A stretch of 64,000 bases of DNA, from assembly GCF_036347135.1 (NCBI RefSeq), contig NZ_CP108938.1:8990001-9054000 (forward strand). The letters run 5' to 3'. The notes beneath the pieces are model-generated. The model ran no database searches, was not told the origin of the DNA, and saw only the letters and a list, made by a program, of their open reading frames with translations. How positions within the stretch are numbered: the first letter of the stretch is position 1; every line of letters starts with the position of its first letter. Position numbers and translations under genes: made by a program. Of this stretch, positions 42,480 to 51,952 are shown in pieces. This DNA is from Streptomyces sp. NBC_00775 (GTDB lineage: Bacteria; Actinomycetota; Actinomycetes; Streptomycetales; Streptomycetaceae).

Positions 42480-43961
42480 TCAGCTCTGGACCGGATTGAC
42501 GACCCAGTCCGGGTGGTTCGGCATCGGCGGGGTGTTCGCCCCGTACAGCCAGGGGTGCAGGAAGCCGTCGAGGTCCTCGCCCGCGACCTTCGACGCCAGG
42601 TCGATGTAGTCCTGCGTACTCGCGGTCTTTCCGCGGTACTTGGTGACCCAGGCCCGCTCGATCTTCCCGAACGTCTCCTGGCCGACCTTCTCGCGCAGCG
42701 CGTACAGGACGAGCGCCGAACCGTCGTAGCGCATCCGCTTGAAGAGGTTCGGTTCGGTCGGCTCGGCCGGGGCGCCGTAGTCGTGGCGCCACTGGTCGTG
42801 GTTCGCGTACGCCGTCTTCATGGTGTCCTCGAAGACCGCGCCGCCGTGTGCCTCCGAGTACAGCCGCTCGTAGAAGCGGGCGTGGCCCTCGCTCAGCCAC
42901 AGGTCGGACCAGGTCTTGATGCCGACGCTGTCGCCGGTCCACTGGTGGGTCAGTTCGTGCACCAGGTTCCGCTCGGCGCTGACCTGGTCGCCGAGCAGGT
43001 CGGCCTTCGGGATCAGGGAGAGCGTGTTCGTCTCCAGGGCCACGCCCAGGTCGGTGTCGCCGACGAGGAGGCCGTACCGGTTGAAGGGGTACGGGCCGAG
43101 CCGCTCCTCCAGCCAGGCGATGTGGTCGGCGGTGAGCTTGCGGTACTGCTCGGTCGGCGCGACCAGGTCGTCGGGGACCACGTCGCGGATCGGCAGCCCG
43201 TGCGGTCCCGTGCTGTCGACGAGGGTGAACTTGCCGATCGCCAGCTGGGCGAGCTGCGTGGCCAGCGGCTGCTCCGAGTCGTACGTCCACCGCACGCGTC
43301 CGTCGGCCTGTTCGGCGCGGTCGGTGAGCTTGCCGTTGGCGACGGCGGTGAGGCCCGGCGGGGTGGTGATGTGGAAGGTGATGGGCGCGCGCCGGCTCGG
43401 ATGGTCGTTCGACGGGAAGATCATCTTGGCGCCGTTGGGCTGCGGATAGAGCACCGTGCCGTCCGGTGTCGGGATCCAGCCGTAGTCCTCGATGGCGTCG
43501 TCGCGGTGGCGGATCTGCGTCGGGTCGGCGGTATAGGTGACCTTGACGGTGAAGGCCTTGCCCTGGGCGAGGGGCTCGGCCGGGGTGATCACCAGCTCGT
43601 CGCCGTCGCGTACGGCGGTGGCCGCCTTCCCGTTGACGGTCACCGCGTGCAGGGTGTTGCCCGCGAAGTCCAGGTCGAAGCGGGACAAGGCCTGGGTGGC
43701 GGTCGCCTTGATCGTCGTGGCTGCCTCGAAGGGCGTCTTCGGTGCCTGCCAGTCGAAGTCGAGGAGGTAGCGGCTGACCTTGTATCCGCCGTTGCCGTCG
43801 AGCGGGAACATCGGGTCGCCGAGACCTGCCGCACCGGGGGACGGGGCGCTGGACGGCGAAGGGGCGGCTTGTGAGACCGGACCCGTTAAGGCCGCCGCCA
43901 CGGTGATCGCCGCCGCCAGGGCCAGGCGAGCTCTGCGGCGAGGCGTCCGGAACGTGCTCAT
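42480..43961 (-). CDS. Secreted M1-family zinc metallopeptidase; TTA codon in signal peptide
   Basis: A 493-residue protein. A basic Sec signal (residues 1-32, cut near QAAP) leads to the M1 N-terminal beta domain and a catalytic domain with HELTH (335-339) and the third ligand in WLSEGH (Glu358). The GxMEN aminopeptidase motif is represented by GVALETNTLSLIP, so the exopeptidase anchor is slightly changed. Leu25 is TTA (43887-43889), within the signal, predicting bldA-dependent secretion of the enzyme. ATG at 43959-43961 after AAAGGTCC. Confidence 0.87.
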   Translation of the reverse strand: MSTFRTPRRRARLALAAAITVAAALTGPVSQAAPSPSSAPSPGAAGLGDPMFPLDGNGGYKVSRYLLDFDWQAPKTPFEAATTIKATATQALSRFDLDFAGNTLHAVTVNGKAATAVRDGDELVITPAEPLAQGKAFTVKVTYTADPTQIRHRDDAIEDYGWIPTPDGTVLYPQPNGAKMIFPSNDHPSRRAPITFHITTPPGLTAVANGKLTDRAEQADGRVRWTYDSEQPLATQLAQLAIGKFTLVDSTGPHGLPIRDVVPDDLVAPTEQYRKLTADHIAWLEERLGPYPFNRYGLLVGDTDLGVALETNTLSLIPKADLLGDQVSAERNLVHELTHQWTGDSVGIKTWSDLWLSEGHARFYERLYSEAHGGAVFEDTMKTAYANHDQWRHDYGAPAEPTEPNLFKRMRYDGSALVLYALREKVGQETFGKIERAWVTKYRGKTASTQDYIDLASKVAGEDLDGFLHPWLYGANTPPMPNHPDWVVNPVQS

Positions 43962-44176
43962 CAGGGACCTTTCGGTTGACTGACCACTGTCGTGTGATGA
44001 GACGCACAGACTTCTCACATCGTTGTGGAATCCGGCGGCATTCGAAGCTCGTCGAAGTGTTGGGCGTGACCAAGGTCTCTACCGCTGAAACCTGCTTCGG
44101 TGGCAAGGTGGTCGAGTCGGTGGGGAGCCGACGGGAGGCGGGGGACACCACCGCACCACTACGTCAGCGAGATGCC

Positions 44177-44323
44177 ATGACCGCGAGCTCCGCCACCGCC
44201 GCCCGTCTCCGTGCCCGCACCGGAGGCCCCAGGGAAGACGGTCCCAAGATCCTCGAACACATCGCGGGCTGGACCTTCGTGGTGGTCCTCGCGATGCTCG
44301 TCACCCAGCTCGGCCTGCTGTGA
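44177..44323 (+). CDS. Small single-span membrane protein
   Basis: A 48-residue frame: a basic head (TAARLRARTGGPREDGPKILEH) followed by one hydrophobic segment (AGWTFVVVLAMLVTQLGLL) to the C-terminus. The ribosome site is weak (GCGAGATGCC). Coding is supported by GC-rich third positions and the clean topology. It lies between the divergent M1 peptidase and a TetR gene. Function unknown. Confidence 0.6.
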   Translation: MTASSATAARLRARTGGPREDGPKILEHIAGWTFVVVLAMLVTQLGLL

Positions 44324-44429
44324 GCTGAGCCCCTCGGGTTCATGGGCCGAGGTCTCGCGAGACGGCCCGCCGCGAGACCGTGCCCCCGGTCGATCAGAGT
44401 CGAACGAGCAGGTGGCATCGGTCTGCCAT

Positions 44430-44452
44430 ACTGCCAACGTCCCGCTGGCAGT
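44430..44452. promoter_or_regulatory. Candidate TetR operator
   Basis: ACTGCCA-N9-TGGCAGT is a perfect 7-bp dyad ending 18 nt before the TetR start codon, the normal position for autorepression. Confidence 0.5.
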
Positions 44453-44470
44453 TGGAGACCAGGGCTCAAA

Positions 44471-45130
44471 TTGAATCATAGTCAACAGCACGGCGTCGAC
44501 CGCCCCCGGGCGCGCGGCACCGATCGCTCACTGGCGCGCCGCGCCGAACTCATCGCCATCGGACGGAAGTTGTTCGCCGACACGTCGTACGACGCGCTGT
44601 CGATGGATGACATCGCACGGCAGGCGCATGTCGCCAAAGGGCTGATCTACTACTACTTCAAATCCAAGCGCGGCTACTACCTCGCCATCGTCGAGGACTC
44701 GGTCGCGGATCTGGTCTCCCGGGCGGCCGGTGGCCTCGAACTGCCTCCGGCGGAGCGGGTGCACCGCACCATCGACGGCTATCTGCGCTATGCCGAGCAC
44801 AACCAGGCCGCGTACCGCACGATCATCACCGGCGGCGTCGGTTTCGACACCGAGGTGCAGGCCATACGCCAGGGCGTGCGCGAGGTCATCGTCCAGACCA
44901 TCGCCGAAGGCGCGTACGGCAGGCGCAAGATCGAGCCGCTGCCCCGCATGGCGCTGCTCGGCTGGCTCTGCAGCGTCGAGGGCGCCACCCTGGACTGGAT
45001 AGGCCACCAGGCGCTGCCGCGCGACACCATGCGCGAGTTGCTGGTGAAGATGCTGGGCGGCGCCCTGCGCGCCGTCGAGGAGCTCGACCCCTCCTATCAG
45101 GCCCCGCCGGCCGCACGCCGGGACACCTGA
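44471..45130 (+). CDS. TetR family transcriptional regulator
   Basis: About 219 residues. The helix-turn-helix occupies residues about 20-65 (LFADTSYDALSMDDIARQAHVAKGLIYYYFKSKRGYYLAIV), and an all-helical ligand domain follows. The start is probably TTG at 44471; no ATG/GTG in frame fits better and an operator-like dyad lies just upstream. The neighbours (small membrane protein, chitinase) do not define the target. Terminated by a hairpin shared with the convergent chitinase gene. Confidence 0.82.
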   Translation: MNHSQQHGVDRPRARGTDRSLARRAELIAIGRKLFADTSYDALSMDDIARQAHVAKGLIYYYFKSKRGYYLAIVEDSVADLVSRAAGGLELPPAERVHRTIDGYLRYAEHNQAAYRTIITGGVGFDTEVQAIRQGVREVIVQTIAEGAYGRRKIEPLPRMALLGWLCSVEGATLDWIGHQALPRDTMRELLVKMLGGALRAVEELDPSYQAPPAARRDT

Positions 45131-45134
45131 GCGA

Positions 45135-45164
45135 GGGGCGGGGACCGAATGCGGCCCCCGCCCC
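45135..45164. terminator. Bidirectional terminator between TetR and chitinase genes
   Basis: GGGGCGGGG and CCCCGCCCC pair perfectly across a 12-nt loop inside the convergent gap. Confidence 0.75.
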
Positions 45165-45183
45165 AAGTCCCGTACTGCCAGGG

Positions 45184-46422
<1,239 letters not shown>

Positions 46423-46493
46423 CGGGTGTCTCCTCGTGGGGGAGAGGGGAGCGTGCGCCGATTGGCATGAACGCGATGAAGTGATGGTCCGAA

Positions 46494-46539
46494 ACAGTAG
46501 GAGGACTAGACCAGTGCGTCAATGGTTCGGACCAATCTC
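46494..46539 (-). promoter_or_regulatory. Chitinase promoter with TGGTC direct repeats
   Basis: On the minus strand, TTGACG (46522-46517) and TACTGT (46499-46494) are 17 nt apart. TTGGTCCGAACC and CTGGTCTAGTCC flank the -35, the direct-repeat pattern known to mediate chitin induction and glucose repression in Streptomyces; a DasR-type site may overlap. The leader is about 65 nt. It is near-identical to 26962-26999. Confidence 0.8.
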
Positions 46540-46743
46540 GGGCGAGGGAACTTTTCTTGGAGTGAGCGGTCGTTAACCGGTGACGGGATGCCTTCGAGCG
46601 GGCATACTCACAGCGCAGAGCCGCTGGTCAGCAGCTTCCGAGACCCGGGAGTGCGAGCATCGGCCGGCACTCGGTGAGACCGGCGGAGCCGCCCCACCCA
46701 AGGCGCTTTCGCCGAGGTGCCCGACAGGGAGGAGAGCGTCGCC

Positions 46744-47916
46744 ATGCCCGACCGCGCCCCGCAGCCGGTGGACCGTCAACTGCCCACGGACGAGGCCCGG
46801 GATCTGATCTCGCTCGTCCGCGACATCGCGCAGCGCGAGATCGCCCCCAAGGCGGCCGAGGAGGAGGACGCCGGGCACTTCCCGCGTGACGTCTTCCGCC
46901 TGCTCTCCGAGTCGGGACTGCTCGGCCTGCCCTACGACTCCGCATACGGCGGGGGAGACCAGCCGTACGAGGTCTACCTCCAGGTGCTCGAAGAGCTGGC
47001 CGCGGCCCGCCTCACCGTCGCCCTCGGCGTGAGCGTGCACTCGCTTGCCTGCCACGCCCTCGCGAACTACGGCACCAAGGAGCAGAGGGCCGAACATCTG
47101 CCCGCGATGCTCGGTGGCGGCCTCCTCGGCGCGTACTGCCTCTCCGAGCCGTCCTCCGGTTCGGACGCCGCCTCGCTGCGGACCAAGGCCGCGAGAGACG
47201 GTGACCACTGGGTGATCACCGGCACCAAGGCCTGGATCACGCACGGCGGCATCGCGGACTTCTACACCGTGCTCGCGCGCAGTGGCGGGGAGGGGCCCCG
47301 TGGCATCACCGCCTACCTGGTGCCCGGTGACGCCCAGGGGCTGAGCGCCGCGCCGCCCGAGAAGAAGATGGGCATGAAGGGCTCGCCCACCGCCCAGGTC
47401 CACTTCGACGGGGTGCGGGTCCGCGACGACCGGCGTATCGGTGACGAGGGTCAGGGCTTCGCGATCGCCCTGTCCGCGCTCGACTCCGGGCGGCTCGGCA
47501 TCGCGGCCTGTGCCGTAGGTGTCGCCCAGGCGGCCCTGGACGAGGCCGTGGCCTACGCGACCGGTCGGCAGCAGTTCGGGCGTCCGATCTCGGACTTCCA
47601 GGGGCTGCGCTTCATGCTCGCGGACATGGCGACACAGATCGAGGCGGGCCGGGCGCTCTACCTGGCCGCGGCCCGGCTGCGTGACGCGGGCCGGCCGTTC
47701 TCCAAGCAGGCGGCCATGGCCAAGCTGCTGTGCACGGACACCGCGATGAAGGTCACCACGGACGCCGTCCAGGTGCTCGGCGGGTACGGCTACACCGCAG
47801 ACTTCCCGGTGGAGCGCTATATGCGCGAGGCCAAGGTCCTCCAGATCGTCGAGGGCACCAATCAGATCCAGCGGATGGTCATCGCCCGTCACCTCGCGGG
47901 GCCGGACTCGCGCTGA
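46744..47916 (+). CDS. Acyl-CoA dehydrogenase
   Basis: A 390-residue flavoenzyme with all three ACAD regions: the N-terminal helical domain, YCLSEPSSGSDAASLRTKA (FAD/substrate sandwich), and the C-terminal IQVLGG-like DAVQVLGGYGYTADFPVERYMREAK followed by IVEGTNQIQRMVIARHL, whose Glu (VEGTN) is the usual catalytic base. It introduces the alpha-beta double bond into an acyl-CoA. ATG at 46744 follows GGGAGGAG; an upstream GTG is less likely. Its 3' end overlaps the next, convergent gene by 38 nt. Confidence 0.92.
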   Translation: MPDRAPQPVDRQLPTDEARDLISLVRDIAQREIAPKAAEEEDAGHFPRDVFRLLSESGLLGLPYDSAYGGGDQPYEVYLQVLEELAAARLTVALGVSVHSLACHALANYGTKEQRAEHLPAMLGGGLLGAYCLSEPSSGSDAASLRTKAARDGDHWVITGTKAWITHGGIADFYTVLARSGGEGPRGITAYLVPGDAQGLSAAPPEKKMGMKGSPTAQVHFDGVRVRDDRRIGDEGQGFAIALSALDSGRLGIAACAVGVAQAALDEAVAYATGRQQFGRPISDFQGLRFMLADMATQIEAGRALYLAAARLRDAGRPFSKQAAMAKLLCTDTAMKVTTDAVQVLGGYGYTADFPVERYMREAKVLQIVEGTNQIQRMVIARHLAGPDSR

Positions 47917-48277
47917 CCTGCCCGTCCCCCTGTGGTTCCAGGCTCGCGCCGACCTGCCCGTCACCCCGTGGGTCCCGGCTCGCGCTGAACAGCTCCTCGT
48001 CCCGTGCGTCCCGGCTCGCGCTGAACAACTCCTCGTCCCGTGCGTCCAGACTCGCGCTGAACTGGGCGTATCCGTACATCGCCGACGGCGCCGCGAGCCG
48101 GACCCACTCCGGGTCGTGGCGCCCCGGCAGCGTGCGCCCGCGATCGGCCCAGGTGCGGATCAGGGCGCGGTAGATGGGGGGATCCTGGGCCGGCGGAGGC
48201 GTCTGCCGAACCGATTCTGCCGGAGCCGGGACGAGGATCCGGCGCCGACGCCCGGTCGCAGAATATGTGGGGGTCAT
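47879..48277 (-). CDS. Small Streptomyces protein with C-terminal 12-residue tandem repeats
   Basis: 132 residues. The N-terminal half (ATGRRRRILVPAPAESVRQT, PPIYRALIRTWADRGRTLPG, RHDPEWVRLAA) looks like a conserved short actinobacterial protein of unknown function. It is followed by repeats of the type FSASRDARDEEL encoded by 36-nt tandem DNA repeats and decaying to RGDGQ-type units. The C-terminal 13 codons are antisense to the acyl-CoA dehydrogenase end, so the repeats also run into that gene. ATG at 48277 has no ribosome site, perhaps leaderless. No signal or membrane segment. Confidence 0.65.
   Translation of the reverse strand: MTPTYSATGRRRRILVPAPAESVRQTPPPAQDPPIYRALIRTWADRGRTLPGRHDPEWVRLAAPSAMYGYAQFSASLDARDEELFSASRDARDEELFSASRDPRGDGQVGASLEPQGDGQVSASPAPRGDGR
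47905..48062. repeat. 36-nt tandem repeat array, 4.4 copies
   Basis: Units at 47905-47940, 47941-47976, 47977-48012 and 48013-48048 plus a partial to 48062. All begin G(A/G)CTCGCGC. Units 3 and 4 are nearly identical; units 1-2 have drifted. The first unit overlaps the last codons of the acyl-CoA dehydrogenase (GPDSR stop), which suggests the repeat was seeded from that gene end and expanded into the neighbouring gene. Confidence 0.85.
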
Positions 48278-48476
48278 ACGAGGGGAACGCGCGGGCGGGC
48301 GGACAGGTCACCCGCCCGGGGAATCGAGCGTGAGTTCGCGAGGGGCCCGTACGAGGGGTTCCGTCCGTGACGCGAGATCTGGTCCCGGGCCAGTATCTGA
48401 CGTACCGTCAACTGCGCCGCCGGGGGCCGCACCCCTCCGGGCGACGTCAACTGCCGTGCGCCCAGGGAGGCTTGCC

Positions 48477-49589
48477 GTGCCCGACGACCGCCCCGTAGCA
48501 CTCGACGAGTACCCCGTGCACCAGGTGCCCCTGTCCATGAAGCATGTCGCGACCAGCGACCGGAACGCGTACGACCGCTGTATCTTCCACGTCCTCGACC
48601 ACCAGGGGCGGGCGCTGCTGATCCTGGGCCTCGGCGTCTATCCGAACGTCGGTGTGATCGACGCCTACGCCACCCTGCGCCTAGGTGACCGCCTGCACGC
48701 GGTACGGGCGTCGGACGCGCTCGGCGACGACCGCATGAACCTCGCCGTGGGACCCCTGCGGATCACCGTCGAGGAGCCGCTGCGCCGGCTGCGCCTCCAG
48801 TCGGACGACGACTCCCTGTCGTACGACATCACCTGGACCGCCGACTTCCCGGCCCTCTGGGAACCGCACCACATCCAGCGCCGCGGCGGCCGGCTCACCC
48901 TGGAGGGGCGCCGCTTCGTGCAGGCGGGCGGTGTCCGGGGGATCATCCGCGTCGACGGCGAGGAGATACCCGTCTCGGCGGGCGAATGGACCGGCACCCG
49001 TGACCGCAGCTGGGGAGTGCGCCCGATCCCGGGGGAGGAAGGCGGCCGGCTCGCGGACGACAACCCGACCGAGGGGTTCCACTGGCTCTGGTGTCCGGTC
49101 CGGTTCGAGGACCGTTTCCTGATGGTCATCGCCCAGGAGGACGCCGACGGCCACCGCTCACTCAACGACGCGACGCTCGTACGTGAGGGGCGGCGCGACC
49201 TCCAACTCGGCTGGCCCCAGGCCGACATCAGCTATCGCTCCGGTACCCGCCACCCTCTCTCCGCCGTCGTCCACCTGACGGATCCGGTGGACCGCAAGCC
49301 CCTCGAACTGGGCGTGGAGGTGCTGACCTCGTCGCCGCTCGCCGTCGGGGCGGGCTATCCGCCCGCCGACGACTGGCAGCACGGCACCTGGCGCGGCCGT
49401 GACTGGACCGACCGGCGCGTCTACGACCTCGCCGACCCGGCCGCGCACCCCCTCGCCGCGTACGGGGTGATCGACCACTCCGCCCGCTTCACGCTGGACG
49501 GGCGGGTCGGCTACGGGATCTTCGAGCACGGCTCGTTCGGCCGCCACGATCCGAGCGGCTTCACCGGATTCGACTCGGTCGCGCCCTGA
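48477..49589 (+). CDS. CrtC/AttH-like lipocalin-domain protein of unknown function
   Basis: A 370-residue, beta-rich soluble protein without a signal. Features such as GTRDRSWGVRPIPGEEGG, FHWLWCPVRFEDRFLMVIAQEDADG and GYGIFEHGSFGRHDPSGF match the AttH/CrtC-like (DUF7064/7065 style) fold, related to hydroxyneurosporene hydratases. The GTG at 48477 follows CAGGGAGGC. It is 13 nt ahead of the phosphotransferase gene and near an acyl-CoA dehydrogenase, so a role with a hydrophobic lipid or terpenoid is conceivable. Catalysis is not established. Confidence 0.7.
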   Translation: MPDDRPVALDEYPVHQVPLSMKHVATSDRNAYDRCIFHVLDHQGRALLILGLGVYPNVGVIDAYATLRLGDRLHAVRASDALGDDRMNLAVGPLRITVEEPLRRLRLQSDDDSLSYDITWTADFPALWEPHHIQRRGGRLTLEGRRFVQAGGVRGIIRVDGEEIPVSAGEWTGTRDRSWGVRPIPGEEGGRLADDNPTEGFHWLWCPVRFEDRFLMVIAQEDADGHRSLNDATLVREGRRDLQLGWPQADISYRSGTRHPLSAVVHLTDPVDRKPLELGVEVLTSSPLAVGAGYPPADDWQHGTWRGRDWTDRRVYDLADPAAHPLAAYGVIDHSARFTLDGRVGYGIFEHGSFGRHDPSGFTGFDSVAP

Positions 49590-49602
49590 TTGGAGTGGTG
49601 AG

Positions 49603-50715
49603 ATGGCCACGGCACCGCGTCCCCGTACGACCACGCGCGACCCGGAGGAACTGGCACACCGGCTGACGGCCTGGCTCGCCACGCGCCTGCCCGGCGCCAG
49701 GACGGTGAACATGACCGTCCCCGAGTCCAACGGCATGTCCAGCGAGACCCTGCTCTTCGACATCGAACACCCTGAACCGCCCGTGCGCTCCTGCGCGTTG
49801 AGGCTGGCGGCGGACCCGGCGGCGTACACCGTCTTCCCCGTCTACGACATGCCACGGCAGTACCGCACGATGCGCCTGGTCGCGGAGCGCACCGATCTGC
49901 CGATGCCCCGGGTGCTGTGGCTGGAGGAGGACCCCGGGCCGCTCGGGGCGCCGTTCTTCGTCATGGAGCGGATCGAGGGGCGCGTGCCCCCGGACGTCAT
50001 GCCCTATACGTACGAGGGGAATTGGCTGCACGCGGCGAGCGACGAGGAGCGTGAGCGTCTGGAGGCCGCCTCGACCGGGCTCCTCGCGCGGCTGCACGAC
50101 CAAGTCCCGGTGAAGGAAGCCGACTTCCTGGCTCTGCCGGGTGACGGTAGTCCGTTGCGCCGTCATGTGAGGGCCCAACGCGCGTACTACGCATGGGTGA
50201 TTGACGGACTGTCACGATCACCGCTGATCGAGAGCGCCTTCGACCGGCTCGACGAGTTGTGGCCGCGCGACGAGGGCGAGGCGGTGCTCAACTGGGGTGA
50301 CGCGCGCATCGGGAACGTCATCTACGACGGCTTCGAACCCGCCGCCGTCCTCGACTGGGAGATGGCGGCCCTGGCCCCGCGCGAGGTCGACCTCGGCTGG
50401 ACCGTCTATCTGCACCGCTTCTTCCAGGACCTCACCGTGAGCTTCGGACAGAGCGGGCTGCCCGACTTCCTGCGCCGTGACCGCGTGGAGCGACGCTATG
50501 CCGAACTCGCCGGCCACACACCGCGGGACATGGAGTTCTACACGCTGTACGCCGCTCTGCGACACGCGATCGTCATGCTCCGCGTCGCCTACCGCCAGGT
50601 GCACTTCGGTGAGGTCGCCGTACCCCCGGACCCGGACACACTGATCCTGCACCACGGCAGCCTGCGAGCCATGGTGCAGGGCAGCTACTGGCAAGGACCG
50701 GGCGTCGCCCGCTGA
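49603..50715 (+). CDS. Phosphotransferase family protein (ACAD10/ACAD11-type APH)
   Basis: A 370-residue kinase-fold protein. It has an N-terminal nucleotide lobe (SNGMSSETLLFDI), a catalytic loop reading LNWGDARIGNVIYDG where most aminoglycoside-type kinases have HGD (His replaced by Asn-Trp-Gly-Asp as in the ACAD10/11 group), and AAVLDWEMAALAPREVDLGW as the metal motif. Members phosphorylate 4-hydroxyacyl-CoA or hydroxyacids in mammals; that function here is inferred. ATG start, with GAGTGG upstream. Probably in one operon with the CrtC-like gene. Confidence 0.82.
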   Translation: MATAPRPRTTTRDPEELAHRLTAWLATRLPGARTVNMTVPESNGMSSETLLFDIEHPEPPVRSCALRLAADPAAYTVFPVYDMPRQYRTMRLVAERTDLPMPRVLWLEEDPGPLGAPFFVMERIEGRVPPDVMPYTYEGNWLHAASDEERERLEAASTGLLARLHDQVPVKEADFLALPGDGSPLRRHVRAQRAYYAWVIDGLSRSPLIESAFDRLDELWPRDEGEAVLNWGDARIGNVIYDGFEPAAVLDWEMAALAPREVDLGWTVYLHRFFQDLTVSFGQSGLPDFLRRDRVERRYAELAGHTPRDMEFYTLYAALRHAIVMLRVAYRQVHFGEVAVPPDPDTLILHHGSLRAMVQGSYWQGPGVAR

Positions 50716-50740
50716 ACGCGCTCGCCGAGTGCGAGGACGG

Positions 50741-51178
50741 TCAGGCGGCCTGGCGCCGCATCTCGGGAACCCGCATCGGGCGCGAGCCCGGACCACCCAC
50801 GTGGGAGAACGGCTGCGTCCGCCAGTCGAGGCCCTGAGGGAGCGTCAACAGGAGGGCGGTGTCCTGCTCCTGGAGTTCGGCGGACTCGTCCGCGGGCCGT
50901 GCCTCGGCCGCCGCGCGGCCCGTACCGGAGCAGACCGTGAGCCCGAAGGGGTTCCACGGCGAGGCGCACAGCGCGTGCTCGGGCAGGACCTCCTCGTCCG
51001 CCAGGAGCGCGATGGACTGCGCGCAGTCCGGGCAGATCACCCGGTACATCTCGAAAGTGTCGTACGCGTCGAACTCCTCGCCGTCCAGGGCGTCCGGTTC
51101 GACGCCCTCCGGCTCGGGCTCGAGAACGGGCTGCTGCCGCTTGGACGCGGTACGACCTGGGCGCTTAAGACTCTGCAT
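50741..51178 (-). CDS. Conserved small protein with CxxC motif
   Basis: A 145-residue protein. A basic head (MQSLKRPGRTASKRQQP) is followed by an acidic stretch, then VICPDCAQSIALLADEE with one CxxC and further Cys at ALCASPW and VCSGTG, which could ligate zinc. The ATG at 51176-51178 follows GGGGGAG. Family not recognised. The gene is divergent from the Lrp gene at 51445. Confidence 0.6.
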   Translation of the reverse strand: MQSLKRPGRTASKRQQPVLEPEPEGVEPDALDGEEFDAYDTFEMYRVICPDCAQSIALLADEEVLPEHALCASPWNPFGLTVCSGTGRAAAEARPADESAELQEQDTALLLTLPQGLDWRTQPFSHVGGPGSRPMRVPEMRRQAA

Positions 51179-51289
51179 GGGTTTCTCCCCCTCGGGTGGG
51201 CCGACAAGGCACTGCGGCCTCGACCACAGCAAGCACTTCCCGTCCCGTCTCTGCGGTAATCACGAGAACATCACGGACCCGGTTGCGGC

Positions 51290-51309
51290 CATGTGGCGTT
51301 CGTCACATG
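51290..51309. promoter_or_regulatory. Inverted repeat upstream of the Lrp gene
   Basis: CATGTG-N8-CACATG lies midway in the 266-nt divergent region between the CxxC protein and the Lrp gene. It is symmetric and could bind the Lrp dimer or a BldC-like factor. Confidence 0.3.
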
Positions 51310-51444
51310 CCGCCCGCAGGTGCCTGGCCCGGTGGATTTGTCCCCCGGGTGGCGTACAGCTGACTCTAAGCCACATTACAAACCGGGTATGACCTGCGCC
51401 GCTGAGTATCCGGGGGGATCAAGGGCCCTGTAGGTTCTTGCGTC

Positions 51445-51885
51445 ATGGAGGAGCTGGACCGACAAATTGTGCAGCTGCTCGTCGCAGACGGGCGGATGAG
51501 TTACACCGACCTGGGCAAGGCCACGGGCCTGTCCACGTCTGCCGTGCATCAGCGGGTGCGCCGGCTGGAGCAGCGCGGCGTCATCCGCGGCTATGCCGCG
51601 GTCGTGGACCCTGAGAGCGTAGGGCTGCCCCTGACCGCTTTCATCTCGGTGAAGCCGTTCGACCCCAGCGCCCCGGACGACATCGCGGAACGCCTCGCCG
51701 GCGTCCCCGAGATCGAGGCCTGCCACAGCGTCGCGGGCGACGAGAACTACATCCTCAAGGTGCGGGTATCCACCCCGCATGAACTGGAGGAGCTCCTCGC
51801 GAGGCTGCGCACGCTCGCCGGCGTGTCGACACGGACGACGGTGGTGCTGTCGACGCCGTACGAGGCGCGACCGCCCCGCATCTGA
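51445..51885 (+). CDS. Lrp/AsnC family transcriptional regulator
   Basis: A 146-residue protein with the family helix-turn-helix (MEELDRQIVQLLVADGRMSYTDL, TSAVHQRVRRLEQRG) and the C-terminal ligand domain (AFISVKPFDPSAPDDIAERL, GDENYILKVRVSTPHELEELL). The ATG lies 8 nt after TAGGTT (51431-51436), so the mRNA may be leaderless. It is similar in length to the regulator at 2332 but clearly distinct in sequence. The effector is unknown. Confidence 0.87.
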   Translation: MEELDRQIVQLLVADGRMSYTDLGKATGLSTSAVHQRVRRLEQRGVIRGYAAVVDPESVGLPLTAFISVKPFDPSAPDDIAERLAGVPEIEACHSVAGDENYILKVRVSTPHELEELLARLRTLAGVSTRTTVVLSTPYEARPPRI

Positions 51886-51952
51886 CAGGGTTTGCGGCTT
51901 TTCGCGGCCCCCGCGCGCGGGGCGGGCGCCCACAGGCGCGAGACTGTTCCCC

